Origin: Rehmannia glutinosa
Taxonomy: Eukaryota; Streptophyta; Magnoliopsida; Lamiales; Orobanchaceae
DNA: 64,000 bases
Reading direction: 5' to 3'
Assembly: GCA_016081115.2 (NCBI GenBank)
Contig: CM071924.1
Span: 95,556,616-95,620,615, forward strand
The notes below the pieces were generated by a model, which was not told the origin of the DNA, did no database searches, and saw only the letters and a program-made list of their open reading frames with translations. Each line of letters opens with the position of its first letter. The first letter of the stretch is position 1. The position numbers and the translations under genes were made by a program. Shown here in pieces: positions 1 to 12,410 of this stretch.

Positions 1-1591
1 TACGTAGAATATTGAAAAGGTATGGTTAAAGTCCATAGGTCTTTGGTTCTGCTTTAGTCAATACAGGAACAACTAACTTTTCTTTTTTCTCTCCCTCTTT
101 CTTGTTGTTTGCCATTCAATATAAACTCCAAGGTTGACTGACAAACAAATGGTAAGCAAACTTTTATACTACCCTTTTATTTGACTTTTACATATGTGAG
201 AAATATCTGTTAATTCTTTATTGGTGGTTGATCAGATTCGTCTGAATGGAAAAATAATTTAAGATTTTATTGAACTTCAAACAAGATTTTATCAAATGGG
301 TGAATTTTTATCTGTTGTAAGGCACATAGCTGATAGGAGAAACTTGTTAAGAGTGTTACTTGATAAGCCAGGGAGATATGCTTTCTAACAAATGCCTACG
401 CAGCACAAAAACCCTGACATCATGGATATTTGGTAGTTAGCATAAGATGCACACCTGTCATGTGGGAAAATTTGGGGAAATTTTTTGAGGTGTTAAAAGT
501 TATACTGTAAGGATGATTTGAGATATATTCGCAAAGGGTTCTGGAATACCCTAATTTGCGGCTAATTATACATATGAGTAATATATTAATATCGTCATGC
601 AACTTGTACAGTTGTACTTGTCATAGGTTGTAAATAGTAGTGTGGCTTGTTTGAAGTAGCATCGCCAGGCATTAGATAACGGGATTGCTCATGAATTGAT
701 GGGGCTCTATCTTGCACAGAGAAGATGCAGAGAACTGATAGTTTGATACTTTAAGTTTTGCGAGGATGCTTTGTTGAATTTAAAATGTTGAGTATGTTTA
801 TGTGGTAGAAGATACACAATTTAAAAGATCTTGATGGAGGCATAATGTTGAAACTTTTAATTTAAGAATGGTTCTATCCTGTTTCCACGTAATTATTTAA
901 ACTTGTCTTTTGCCATCTTAGCTCTGTTTTTTCATACTTGTGTTCTGTTACACGTGTTTCCAAGTGTTTTATAGGTTTGTATTTTATCTCTCTTTAAGGT
1001 TCTAAGAGCTCTTGCTGTTGTGTGGAGTCACATTCCATGGTAGCGTGTTTGCATTGATCAAAGGTTTTTTGTTTGGATGGTGGTCATGCTAATTGGACTT
1101 GGGGACCTGAGTAGTGAGTACCCGTAATTAGATATCAAGACATCATTTTGACTGTAATTTGATTTGTGGCCGTTGCATAACTACAAAAATCAATTTCTGG
1201 AATTGATAGCAATAGTGTTAATCAATTTTGGGTCAACACGATGTCTTTCCTTTAGATCTTGTGAGATTAAGCAATAAGCAATTTGTCATGAGAAGCTTAA
1301 CACCATAGTTATTAATATATGATGCCTACCTTGATTTCTGAGCTGCCAAATCTCATAGAGTTATGTGTGTAATTAGAACTTCCACTAAAATCAGTATCTC
1401 AACATGGCAATCAAGACTTCAGATATCACATTTCAGTTCACACCCTTAATTATTGCCATCCAATTAGAAATGGATGTCTTTTTTCAATCACACGACAACT
1501 TATTTTGCTTAATTTCTTCGTTCTTTCAACCTTTCTGGTGCAATCGAAAGGTTTGTGAGAAGCACCTTAACTTGTCTTCGTGATCAGGACA
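1..1591. other. No confident gene; upstream of broken gene 1
   Basis: This stretch is AT-rich and I see no conserved protein, repeat family or RNA gene in it. It may hold 5' exons, introns or the promoter of the gene whose recognisable exons start near 1592, because that gene has no convincing start codon. Short open stretches (for example 296-397) are not supported by splice signals or by any family I recognise. Confidence 0.5.
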
Positions 1592-4500
1592 GGATCGAAT
1601 GCTTTGTAAGCCTTCAAGTACTGTGGACAGCAAGGAGATCACTGCAAGTGGTCAGTCTAGCAATGGTAATGCTGGTCATGATTATAGTTCTTTGTATTCC
1701 TTTCAATTTGATAGATCTATTTCTCTATTTTGATTCACTTGATGAGAATATCTGTTGTCTTTATTCGTAATGGTAATTTGTTTTGGGATCACAACCTGAA
1801 CATGTCAGGTTCCCGTGACCAAGATTTGGATCTGAAACATCGGGCAGCGATTGCGAAAGGAAATGAGCAAGAATTTTCCTTGCATGAACTGGAACCACAC
1901 ACACTTAAATCTCTTCATGAACTTGTTTCCCTAGTCCATCACCGTATCAACCAGAACCAACCAGTAGGCAGCATTTCAGCAGATCAATCTGTTAGCAGCG
2001 CCAGCGAGGAAGATGAAGTCAAGAAATTTGTTAAAACAAATATATTTAACTTGGAAGAAGATCCGATTGCTAATATTGTTTGGAACCTTGAACCATGTGC
2101 CTTTCAAAGCGTCTTTCTCACCATGGCAGTAAGTTCACGTCCCCTTTCAAATTTTGATTCCCTTTTCTTTTACAGATATACCAAACAATGGAAAACGAAA
2201 ACAAAAATTGACTTGGCTAGATGTTCTTTACTTTATTTTATATGTCTTACTTCCTTTTTGTTTCCCACATTCTTCTACATACATAGCAATGTTAATATCT
2301 TGTTTTATTCCAAATGGAGATGCATTCGATGTTTCGGACTGAATGTAAAATGCAAACTAATAGGAATTCAAATAGAATTATTTGGAGCCGAATTACGGGT
2401 TATGCATTAAAAAAGGATTCATGTTTAGAGATAGTATTGTAAGTGAAATTAAACTTAATATCATTCATCTGGAGAATGACATTGGCTTCCTGAAATAATA
2501 TTTTTTACACGGGTGAAAATATAAGTATGATATTGGAAACTCCTGACAACTGGTGATGATGTATGAATTAGTAACTTTACAAGCAATGATCTAGATTATC
2601 TTTTTTGTTGGCTGGATTTTTATTATTAGTAATATCTAAAACTGAGACTAATCTATTTTTCACATGAGTCAATTAATGCTTCAGCTTCTGGAATGTTGGA
2701 CGGAACGTCAGACAAAATTGTAGGAGTTTGCTCTTTTGTTTTCTTCTGTTCTGTATTTGTTATCCTTACTTTTGGCCCAGAACCATTTTGTTTTCTTGTT
2801 CAACTCTGTCTGTATTTATGAGAGGATTTTGTGTAGGCTGCTTTGTGCGTGGTGCCTCATCTATCTTTTTTCTTCAGAAATGGCTGCATATGCTGCCCAA
2901 CTTTGACCATTCCTTTAGCAGATTAATACTGTATTTTCTCTTCTTATTTTGTGTCCCCCTATTTCCCTCTAACAACCACTGACTCTTCATTTTTCAGCAC
3001 AATTTTCCAAGGACATTGGAGACGTTAATAATGCATGCTCTCTCCCCTGTGGGTGCAGAAGTCCTTACCAGGAAATTTGAGCAGATGGATAAAATGACTG
3101 CGGCAGACCATGGGTGATTATTGATCTTCTATTATGTTGGTTATTGTTCTCCATGAAGACTAGGATATTTTTTCGTGTCTTAATTGATTATTATTGATGT
3201 TTCAGGAGTCAATTTTACCAAAAATTTTATAGCGTGTTTGATAACCAGTTCTCTGCCATGGATGCTCTTCTGAATGGGAAAGAGTTATTTGCACGACAGG
3301 TATCGTGTTGTTCATTTCGCTTTTGTTCAATCGTTACTCCCACACACCTCTGCTACCCACTTTATGATGGATGAAGAAGTTTCTGAAGTTCATATTTCAT
3401 CTTATAAATTCTATCAATCTTTCACACTTCTCATGTAATCTCGAATCGATAGGGATTGAATTACCCATATGTTTCTTATATTCATACACATTACTATCTT
3501 TTATGTCCCGTTAAGTTTCCAATTATAACAAGTCAGATAGGGATTGAATTACCCATATGTTTCCAGATTCTTTATGCCTCCTTGATATCTTGTTACTCCA
3601 TACTATTTAACTTAGGGTGCTCTCACGGAAAATTAAAGGGTGACATGTTGAATATACTACCGTCAAGGAAATGATGATAATTTTATATTCTCGAAATCCT
3701 TGATTTAAAGGAGAAACGGTGTTGCATGCCACCAGATTTTTTATGCTAAAAGCAAAGAAGGTAATTCAGTGATCCCTCTCATTTTATGATGATGGGAGCT
3801 GAAAATGCGTCCATGGAGGAAATGATGGTTTTTGATAATAAATTTGTTTTTTAATTCATGGTTCATTTGACAGATTACCTTAAAGATCTAACCTTGTACA
3901 CTTGTAACTTTAAACATGCATATCTGACTCAGATCAGATGTCTTCAATGGCGTAGCCAGCTCACAAAAGTAGGGTCGGCCAGCACACAAAAATGGGGTGG
4001 GCTGGATGAAAAGCTAAAAAAAATAATTTAAACAATAACTTAATTTTTTTTTTTTTTGATAAAACTAAGTAAGAAAATAAAAAATCACTCCTCCCCCAAA
4101 AAAAATAAAAAAAAAAATATACGTCCTTGGATGTCTCAAACACTTGATCTTGGATGCTTTTTTTCCACCCTTTTGCCTTTTCTGTTTGTGCTTATGCTGA
4201 TGCATGTATGTGCCATTCAATTGCCAGATGCATCTTTGTATATATTCTCAGTTTTGTTCTATCTCCGGCTTGAATTTTGAGCAGCAAATTGAATTTATTA
4301 TTAATTTAAAGGTCATTTAGATGGATTTTGCATCAATGGCACCGTAATAATTTCTTATAGGGTTCTTTCTTGCGACAGGCATTCAACAATGTGCTGGTTC
4401 AGTACTTGGGTTCTAATCTTGATAGTCCGAAACCATCAGAGGAATAAGAATCACTGACTAATTACATGCTGGCCACGTCGCTTATTTCAGCCTTGGCTTG

Positions 4501-5714
4501 CGAATCACATCAAATTGAAGGATTTTCTTTATTGGTTTCAGATTATTCATGTGAGTCATTTTGTGCAACTTATACTTTGAGTTCTGTATATTATTTAAGC
4601 GTGTCACTGATTTGTACAATGTAACTTGTCACTGATTTGTACAATGTAACTAACACTAACATAATTTACATTTACTTCACACATATAAGCTTCCAGGTCT
4701 CAACAATGAACTTTCTTGTGCTCATCACGTGACCTTTGAAACACTTGTTGCCAAAGCTAATGATATTTCTAAGGAGATGTAAAAGTTAAGTGAGCTCCAT
4801 AATAGCTGTTATGATGAAATGAAAGGTATACTTTAAAACTTAATACATGATGTGGATGTAAAAAGATAAAGAAAGTTTAAAGTTTATCAATAATTAGGTC
4901 AATAATGTCTTCACTCAAGTGATAGTAGGCAGCTGCACTTTATTTTTGAAAAGTTGTGATGTTTGCGCCTGTATTTGCATTTCAAAAACAAAAAGTTGTG
5001 CCATAATTGAAACAGAGTTGGTAACCTCTTTTAACTTTGCCCATTAATACAGATTAACCTCACGGAGAATGGATTTTAAATGTTATTAAATATCCTTCTA
5101 GTATTAATGTGCTTACTGTTATTGTGAACTTAAATTACATGACAATCTTCAACATTACAAACTTTCAGAATGTGCTCTTTTTACATTATAACTGTTAATT
5201 TTAGTTTTATTATGATCTTGTCGCTACTGATTGTTCATTTGTTTATATTTATCATTTTCAGCTTATGAGTTGAGGAATTATTTGCTTTATTCTTTACTCA
5301 GTTTTTGAGAATCCTGAAAGTTATGAGAATATACCATATCTCTTGAAGCAGTCCTTTTCTTGTGGGTAGAGCCAAAATTGATTATAACATCTAGAAATTG
5401 TTTGCCGTGCTCTTTATTCATTGCCGTGGTGACACTCAAGCGTTTTGTGGACTAGAGAGAGTACTATCTTGCATGGGGATTTGCAGTAGAAGGGGGAAAA
5501 AAGATAAAAGCATTGGAAAGAAGGTTTGGTAATTATTTTGCTTTAGAAGAAAGAAGAAAAAGAATAAAAGTTAGGTCTGTGGAGATGAGATTCCCTGATG
5601 AAACATGACATATGCCATTTCATTTTGAGAGAGAGAGAATAGAAGCTTTTGGTTTGTCTGGTTGTGCTCCAGTGCAAGATAGAAAGAAGGTGTCTTTTTA
5701 CAACAAGGCAAATG
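1592..5714 (+). pseudogene. Unidentified multi-exon plant gene, broken by in-frame stops
   Basis: I do not recognise the family. Seven or eight exons join in phase: 1592-1664 (tentative), 1809-2128, 2998-3113, 3206-3299, 4379-4550, 4697-4825, 5302-5365, 5487-5523, and perhaps 5547-5714. Each is bordered by AG and GT, and codon phases match at every junction up to 5523. The encoded text is hydrophilic and helix-like (for example SLHELVSLVHHRI, HALSPVGAEVLTRKFEQMDK, FYSVFDNQFSAMDALLNG), with no membrane segment and no known catalytic motif. A lysine/arginine-rich stretch lies in the 5487-5523 exon. Coding-like sequence continues past in-frame TAA at 4445-4447, TAA at 4780-4782 and TGA at 5606-5608, and the last exon also needs a frame change. 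A shorter product of about 200 residues ending at 4447, from an ATG at 1802 or upstream, is an alternative. The gene is either a decayed copy or carries sequence errors. Confidence 0.55.
4596..4648. repeat. Short tandem duplication, unit about 25 bp
   Basis: The phrase GTCACTGATTTGTACAATG appears twice in a row in the intron between the exons ending at 4550 and starting at 4697. It is a simple local duplication with no coding effect. Confidence 0.7.
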
Positions 5715-6112
5715 GTATGTATTTGTACTCTTAACCTGCAAATTACTATATACACTACTTTCTAAAAGCTTGGGATATACCAAAGTAGCTTACCAGTATG
5801 TCTTTCATATATTCTTTGGTCCATGCTTAATGTTCTTCTTTTTCTTAATCATGGGATACTTTGCTGAATATACCTCTTTAAAGCTAGTGGGCTTATTCAT
5901 GCTCAGGATTTTATTTAAAATCCTCGTCTTTTTCGGATGCATGTCGAATATACCTCTTAAAGTTAGTGTCCTTATATTCTTGCCCAGAATATGATTCCTT
6001 CTGGTTTCTTTTTATTGTTGATTGTATTATGAGCTTTAATACTCGTTACTATACTGTGTATATATAGGTCCGGTCTAATTAAAAAACCAAGTTATTTTTC
6101 AAATTATTAAGG
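5715..6112. other. No gene seen; AT-rich spacer
   Basis: This follows the last coding-like exon of the broken gene. Short open stretches on the + strand are hydrophobic and have no recognisable family or splice support. Confidence 0.4.
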
Positions 6113-6490
6113 GATAATTACAAAAAACATCCCTGAATTTAGGGCTAATTACAAAAAAAACGAGAGATGTTTCAAAATTACAAAAACATCCCTTAGATTT
6201 AATTTTGCCTCAAATTTAAGGTGGCAAACGTAATATTTTCATATATGTCAAGGGGGGTTTTTGAAATTTTTTTTGCTTATGAAAGATAAAATGTAAGATG
6301 AAATCAAACCTCAATGGGGCTTTTGTAATTTTCAATTCAAGAATCTTTGGATTTTTTTGTAATTAGCCCAAACCTCAGGGGCTTTTTTGTAATTATCCCA
6401 ATTATTAATAATCCCTTTTCTCTTTTACACTTGGAGTATTTTGTAATTAGGCTAAATATCAAGGTAGTTTTTGTAACTATCCCTCTATAT
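6113..6490. repeat. Interspersed inverted-repeat element, 'AATTACAAAAA' family
   Basis: The left side reads GGGATAATTACAAAAAACAT and repeats GGCTAATTACAAAAA. The right side carries the complement (TTTTTGTAATTAGCCCAAACC and TTTTTTGTAATTATCCC). The ends are therefore inverted copies around an AT-rich centre, as in a non-autonomous DNA element. Related fragments recur in this window near 42485-42660, 44735-44900, 48900-49065, 49738-49790 and 51585-51900. No transposase is encoded, and the superfamily is not determined because no clear target duplication is visible. Confidence 0.6.
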
Positions 6491-8104
6491 GTATTTGGGT
6501 ATGTATTAGGTGAAACCTTGTGTAATACTAACAATGGTGACATACATGTATGTGCACAGAAATTGAGAAAGAGAGGAGTGTCAAAGGAAAAGAAGACTGT
6601 GAATGGTAATCCCAAACTTCTTTTTATTTATTGAATCAAGCATTCTTTTTGATAACCGTTGACATTTTTTCAATTGTGTCATCTCATCTTTTCCTCCTTT
6701 TTGGGTTTTCTTTCATTGTTTGTACCACACTACACTAATTCTTGGACCACCACTAAGCCTTGCACAAAAACACATAGAGCATCAACTTAGTCACCTTTTG
6801 CACTCACGCTTACAACAGGTTTTACAGCCTCTAACCCGCTTTAGAAAAGGCTATTCTGCTTTCAAATCCAGCCCCCCTACTTTTGTATTTTCTTGTTAAC
6901 TCCACCAAAACTTTTGTAAGTTTTCTTAAAACTCTCGTAGAAAACGATAGGTATAGGGTTCGATTCCCACCACTCCCTCTCCTCCCAGGAAATGTACTTA
7001 AAGAAAAACTTTATATCATGTTTCTTGTTAGATTTTCTTGATATACTTTTAAGTTCTACTTTAGTAATTTAAGAGAGGCATTCAAATTTCTTGGGGTCGC
7101 CATCCCACGGCCTACTACTTTATCTTAGGTTGCATTTGGATGAGAGGATTTATATTTGGATTTGGGGGGAAAATTTCAAATGATTCCATCTACGATTAAT
7201 TTGAAATAATCCAGAGAATTCCATTATAGAATGACTCCATCCAAACAACATTAATGAATTTGTTATTGTGGATTTGAAATTCGTAGCTTCATATTCCTCC
7301 ATCCAAATGGAGCCTTATTCATACATTCTAATGTCCGTTACATTGTTAATATAGAAGATGATGGTTGCCGTATGGCGCATCATGTATTCTAGTACATTAA
7401 ATAAAATCCGCGTGTACAAAATAATGTCATTGTCTCTGTCCATCTAGTTCCTTCCATCCTCAAATATAATTCTTGTTTTCAATGATCAGCTTTTATGGTT
7501 TCATCTGCAAAAGGAATCTTGTCATAGGGCTGGATACAGGGGTATATTCGGAACTTAACAGTGGCTGTCCACGGACATGCTAGGAAGACCTAGATTTGTT
7601 CCATTTTACACGTCGTTGAATAGCAACAACACTGGTGACATGGAAGCATAAACAAAATATATTTTTATTTCATTTCATTTTGAGTTTTCTATTTTTGTTA
7701 GGTTGTATTCCTATTTTCTATATATGTATAAAGGATATATAATTTGCATATAATATAATTTGCAAAACTATTATATATCCTTACGAAATATGAAATAAAA
7801 CATTAATTTGACCATTATTCGTTCCATATACTCAAGTCAGTCGTTCTAATGGACTTCCAATTAATAAAACAAATGTAAAATATGAGAAAATGTCATGCTA
7901 ATCATGTCCATATCATATGTAAACATACAAGTAAATTTCTATTATTACTTTGTGTTTAGTCAATCATATAGTTTAATTCCTATTCGATTAAAGGATCAAT
8001 ATATATTTATATACATACACACGAAAAATGAAAGTTATGAACACATATATACCATCAAAATATCAACGTATTTATGACTGAAATTTACTGACCGATCAAA
8101 AAAA
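6491..8104. other. Intergenic; no gene seen apart from one MITE
   Basis: AT-rich DNA between gene 1 and the IDD gene. The segment near 6895-7005 ends in a B-box-like GGGTTCGATTCCC and may be a SINE fragment. No coding sequence is supported. Confidence 0.4.
7138..7314. mobile_element. Tourist-like MITE (PIF/Harbinger type)
   Basis: A 177-bp element with imperfect terminal inverted repeats. The left end reads GGTTGCATTTGGATGAGAGG, and the right end read in reverse is GGCTCCATTTGGATGGAGG. It is flanked on both sides by TTA (7135-7137 and 7315-7317), the 3-bp target duplication expected for PIF/Harbinger elements. It encodes nothing. Confidence 0.75.
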
Positions 8105-8245
8105 TTGAAATTTTATTGTTCCACATTTTTATTTCACTTCCATTATATTGGATGAATATCTTATGTGTAAAAAGTAATATCATAATTATACACATATCAT
8201 TCATCCAAATTGAAATAAGAATGTGAAACATGAGATCTGGAATCG
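8105..8245. mobile_element. Small inverted-repeat MITE-like element
   Basis: The left arm contains TTTATTTCACTTCC and GGATGAATATCTTATGTGT. The right arm is the reverse complement of a near match, with ACACATATCATTCATCC and GAAATAAGAATGTGAAACAT. The arms fold back on each other over roughly 140 bp. No target duplication is clear, so the limits are approximate. Confidence 0.5.
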
Positions 8246-8504
8246 AATGCACCAACTCATTAATCATCTAATCCGGGATTACTTTAATAAACAACCAAGA
8301 AATTCATCATCAGTCTCGTAGATTTAAACTAGGATAGAAAAAGCAACAAGAATTCTCATGGTGCCAAAGATCAAACAAAAAGCATAATTAAAATGGTCTT
8401 AAATTCCCCTCTTTTTTTTTAATAAATAAATCCTCTTTTCTTTTCTTTTTGTTATAACAATTAACTTGGCACTGTAATCATGTCTGAAATATTCGCCTGT
8501 AACT

Positions 8505-11500
8505 TCAGCAATTTCCCCAACCCGAGCACGTCTCAGTAAATCCAAACCCATGATTATTATGCTTCAGCAGAGAATTATGATCACGATCGTACGCTGGAAA
8601 TTTCAGCCCACCCGGAAATTCTCCGCCGCCGCCACCGCCACATTGTTCTCCGGTCAGCCCCAGAAAATCCCTGGTGAACCTATCATCATCATCTTCTTTC
8701 TTCTGCCATGCCACGTGCATGTCGTAATGGGCCATGGTGGACCCCACGTGACCGCGGGCGCCGGCCCCCACCGTCGCGGCCTTTTGAGTAGCGCGGTGGC
8801 GAAAGCAGCGGCGGCGGATGCGGGCCCGTGGTGGCGTGGAGGTTCCTGAAGGGCGACGTCATCATCAGTCCTCTGTCTTGGTAAGAGATATTGTGGAGGG
8901 TTTCATGTTTGATGTGGACTTGGTGGGGTGATGGTGGGTCCCAAATGTGGCGGTGGTGGCCGGAGGAAAAAGGGAGGAGAGACGACGGCGGTGGTGGTGG
9001 TGGCGGGAGGCTGTGGGGGTTGAAATGGAAGGGTAATTGGGTGGTGGTGGTGGTGATGTTATTAGGGTTTGGTGCAAATATTGAGTTTGTGGCTGCTGAA
9101 AGTCTTGCACTTTCTTCAGCTAATGCATCACAAAATGCTCTGTGGGTGATGAAGCTATCCTTCCTGTTGTAAATCCACATGCGATAGATTTATATTCCAT
9201 ATTAAGAAATTAATGAAATGTAATATAGCAGATAATTGAATAATGGAATATTTTTCTATAAGTCATGATGATCTATATAGCATGCATGCCAATATGTGAA
9301 TTTGAACTGAAATTCAGGCAAGAGTGATATTTTTCTTCTTAGATTCTAGGACAAATGTGTCATTTAATCCATGAGGGACATAATTAATTTGGTTTCAAAA
9401 TTGTATATAAGATATGATTTTTCATAATAGGCTAGTTTTTAAACACTCCTAAGATAGACTACTCAAGATAGACCGATGGAATACTCCGCATTGTTGGAGT
9501 AACCTTTCCACTATATTGAATAAAAGACATGTATATAATAATTATATCATCTTGTACACATATTATTCATCTAATATAATACAAACGAAATAGAAAGTGG
9601 AGCATGAAATCTCAATTGTGACCGAGGTGGTTAGCCTCAAATTAGTGAGAATAAACATGAGAGATAGGACTATAGCATTCTTGCAAGAGTTAAATTCTAC
9701 AACATTGTCCATATGATGATGCTTTTAGCTAGTAAAAATAAATTTGAGTCATTTGACCTTGATTTCATAGGAGAAGATAAAAAGCAGCCGTCAAAATCAT
9801 ATTGAGGAAGTGAAAAATAAAAAAAAGGTCCCCTCACCAGCAAGTTGGGTTTTGGGATTATGGGGAGAAGAGCCTAAAAAGCCATAAAGCTCTTCATTAA
9901 TTACAAGGGGGATCATTAAAATCCGTGGGTCATAAAAAATTAACTTTCAAAACAAAGTGTACAAAATGTTGGTGAATTTTCCTTGTGAGCCCCAAAGTGT
10001 GTTAGAGAGAGACATGAAAGTTACGTATTTGCATGCCAAAATGTGCACAGAGAAATGACGAAAGCTTTGGAAAACACACACACACATTGGTGTTTGTGGG
10101 TGCATGCATGTGCAATTTGAATCATATAATTTTAATTTCTCAATGTAATATATATAGTTTATAGTAATGTTCTAAAAAGTCTTTAAGCGCTAAGTAAAAC
10201 GATAGCGGTGTCTAGGCGGGGTTAGGTGGTATATAGGCGGCGTTAGGCGGGATCTAATCGGAAGAAAAATCTGGCGAACAATGAACCCACCCTAAAGGGG
10301 ATTAATCGATGTTAGGCGAGAATTTTTAGAAAAGTGTTCTATAGTGTGATACAAATTACAAAGAGGCAAAAATAAAAGAAATTAATCAACGAAACAATGG
10401 CAATGAGGACTTTTTGCAGGTTTAGCAGTTTTTTTTTTATGATTGTAATTTCAGAATTTACAGTGTGTCAGTAAATAGTGACCCGTCCATGTAATTTTTT
10501 TATGCTTCTATAGTTTCCTTTTGGACGAGAGTTGAAAAATATTCATCATTGTTTTTTAGACTCCTTTTAATATTATTCCATTTACGTACCAATTAGCAAA
10601 AGTTTCATGGAGGAATAAATTGACCGTTGCATGCACACGCTGATTGCCACTGCCCCACATTTCAAACTTAAAAAGTTCATCAGTGTGTGTGTGTGTTTTC
10701 TTTAATTGTCTGAAACAATATAATGATGCAGGGTGTTCATTTTCGACCAGATTTTCTGTTCCAAAATCTTATTTCACTTACTGTTCTATTGTACTAGATG
10801 ATTAACACGTGTACAGTACAATTATGACATCACTATGTACATGTGTTAATCATATAATACAATGAAACATGAAGTGAAATAGGATTTCGGAACAGAAAAT
10901 CTCACCCCGTCCATTTCAATGCTACATTCCAATAAATTGAACCAAACGTAATTATTACCCCTAGAGTTTTGATAACTAGCATGGTGTAACAACAAGAACA
11001 AAACAAAAAACCCATCGACTAAAAACAAAAACAACATAAACTCATATGATACAGTCTTACGGATTTAATTTTATGAGACGAATCCTAAAAATGACTCATA
11101 TTGACTTAACCCATTTAATTTCTGGACCTAACTTACTTTAATTTGTAAATGGGCTGCATCTGTCTCATAAATTTAAAACCACACTAGACTTACTCAACAA
11201 AAACATACTCTTTTAAAAAAACATAAAAAACAAAATTAGACAAAAAAAAAAAAGAAAAGTTAATATAATTTACCTGGAGAAAAGGGTTCCACAATCACAT
11301 CTATACTCTCTAGTTCCACATGTTTTAGAATGGGCCTTCCAATCTGATTGAACTGCATAGATTTTAGAACATTTCTCACATTTCCATTTCTTCTCTCCAT
11401 GTTTTCTACAATAATGTTTCTTGATCCCTGTTAGATCACCCAAAGCCCTAGAGGGATGGTGGTGAAGACAAGTGGGCTCAGGGCAAACATAAGCTCTCTT

Positions 11501-12179
11501 TCTGTTTTCTTTGTTGTTTCGTTGTTTCAGCTTCCACGGAAGATTATGTCCTCTTCTGTGAAGCTGAAGATTTTGGTCTCTCTGAAAACCCTTGTTGCAA
11601 ATCTCACAAACAAATCTGTTTGTGGCCAAAAGGGTTTTTGGAGATAATGCAATCACTTCTGCATCTGGGTCTGCATATTTAATTAAACAAGAAAAGTTTA
11701 AGTCATTTTTTTATCGAAATTGTGTAATTTGCACTATTTTGAGATTTTAGTCCTATTTTTACCGAAATTGTGTAATATTTTTGGGGAAATTACCAACTAT
11801 GACCTGTCAAGTTGAAATAAATAATAAAAAATGGTGATTTTGGCGATTTGGCGTATCTTGACAGGTCATAATTTTGTACATAATTTTTACAGAATTCAAA
11901 TTTTGTACATAATTTTTTGTTGATTTGATTTGACATGTTAATTTTTGCCTCAAATCTCCAAAATTCCAAAAATTTCAGGCCAATTAGCACTTATTGGTTC
12001 TAGTTAGCAATTACAGTAAATTGCATAATTCTGGTCAAAATCAGACTAAATATCCAGATTTTTGAAAGATATAGAACCAAAAATTAAAGTTAACTTCTTT
12101 GAGAACTAAATATCCAAGTAGTCCAAGTTACATGACCGAAAACTATTTTGCCAAGATGATTAATTTATGGAATTTGATA

Positions 12180-12215
<36 letters not shown>

Positions 12216-12410
12216 GAATTTACCTGGATTTCCTGGGAGGTTTCTTTTTTTCTTGGATTTCTGTGGCTGCTGCTGAGATGGATTAACTGAATTAATCTGT
12301 AGCATTGAATTTAGGGTTCCAAAATCATGAACCCTACTGCCTGAAGAAACAATATTGCTGGCATCTTCAGAGACATGAGAAGCTGAATTGGAAATCACCG
12401 CAGGAAACAT
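8505..12410 (-). CDS. INDETERMINATE-domain (IDD/BIRD) C2H2 zinc-finger transcription factor, C-terminus frameshifted
   Basis: Plant nuclear transcription factor of the IDD family, which binds DNA and works with GRAS partners. There are three exons: 12410-12224, 11670-11274 and 9163-8505; phases agree at both junctions. The ATG at 12408-12410 opens a typical IDD N-terminus. A basic stretch KSKKKRNLPGNP precedes the fingers. Four fingers follow: FVCEICNKGFQRDQNLQLH, a C2H2 finger starting YVCPEPTC, a C2HC finger WKCEKCSKIYAVQSDWKAH and a last C2HC finger starting YRCDCGTLFSR that spans the exon 2/3 junction. The C-terminus has the family TRDFLG motif (near 8660). The alanine-rich/ALLQKAA motif region (8779-8830) needs two single-base insertions to stay in frame. 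As given, translation stops at 8689 and loses TRDFLG. The total of 1243 bases is two short of a multiple of three (1245), which fits two 1-base losses. Intron 2 is 2.1 kb and contains MITEs. The exact paralogue is uncertain. Confidence 0.9.
9440..9640. mobile_element. MITE-like inverted repeat in IDD intron 2
   Basis: The core has ATTGAATAAAAGACATGTATA facing the reverse-strand phrase ATTAGATGAATAATATGTGTA. The flanking sequence resembles the other small fold-back elements of this window in layout (stem, ATTATATCAT core, stem). The limits are not sharp. Confidence 0.4.
10180..10345. repeat. GC-richer 'TAGGCGG' interspersed repeat fragment
   Basis: Repeated phrases such as GTCTAGGCGGGGTTAGG, TATAGGCGGCGTTAGGCGGG and GTTAGGCGAG stand out in AT-rich intron 2 of the IDD gene. 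It looks like part of a dispersed repeat. I cannot assign a superfamily and see no clear ends. Confidence 0.4.
10749..10902. mobile_element. 154-bp MITE in IDD intron 2
   Basis: Long terminal inverted repeats: the left arm starts AGATTTTCTGTTCC and continues through TTATTTCACTT. The right arm in reverse reads AGATTTTCTGTTCCG and continues through TATTTCACTT. The inner arms (ATTAACACGTGTAC and GTACATGTGTTAAT) also pair. No transposase is present and the target duplication is not obvious. Confidence 0.65.
11674..12100. other. IDD intron 1, AT-rich with short repeats
   Basis: Holds duplicated phrases such as ATCGAAATTGTGTAATTT and ACCGAAATTGTGTAAT (about 11715-11780) and the inverted pair GACCTGTCAAGTTGAAAT / CTTGACAGGTCATAAT (11803-11872), which could form a hairpin. 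Nothing coding is seen. Confidence 0.4.
12183..12210. repeat. (TA)n microsatellite
   Basis: A perfect TA dinucleotide run just inside intron 1 of the IDD gene, about 15 bp from the exon 1 donor site at 12223. Confidence 0.9.

Noticed and set aside
296..397. 34-codon open frame starting MGEFLSVVRHIADRRN
   Set aside because: Looks coding-like, but it is short, has no flanking exon signals and no recognisable family.
2154..2342. Hydrophobic ORF after the exon ending at 2128
   Set aside because: It begins past a good donor site (GTAAGT) and is intron sequence.
8891..9172. Plus-strand open frame opposite the IDD last exon
   Set aside because: It is the shadow of the proline/histidine-rich coding strand; the minus strand has the conserved family and splice sites.
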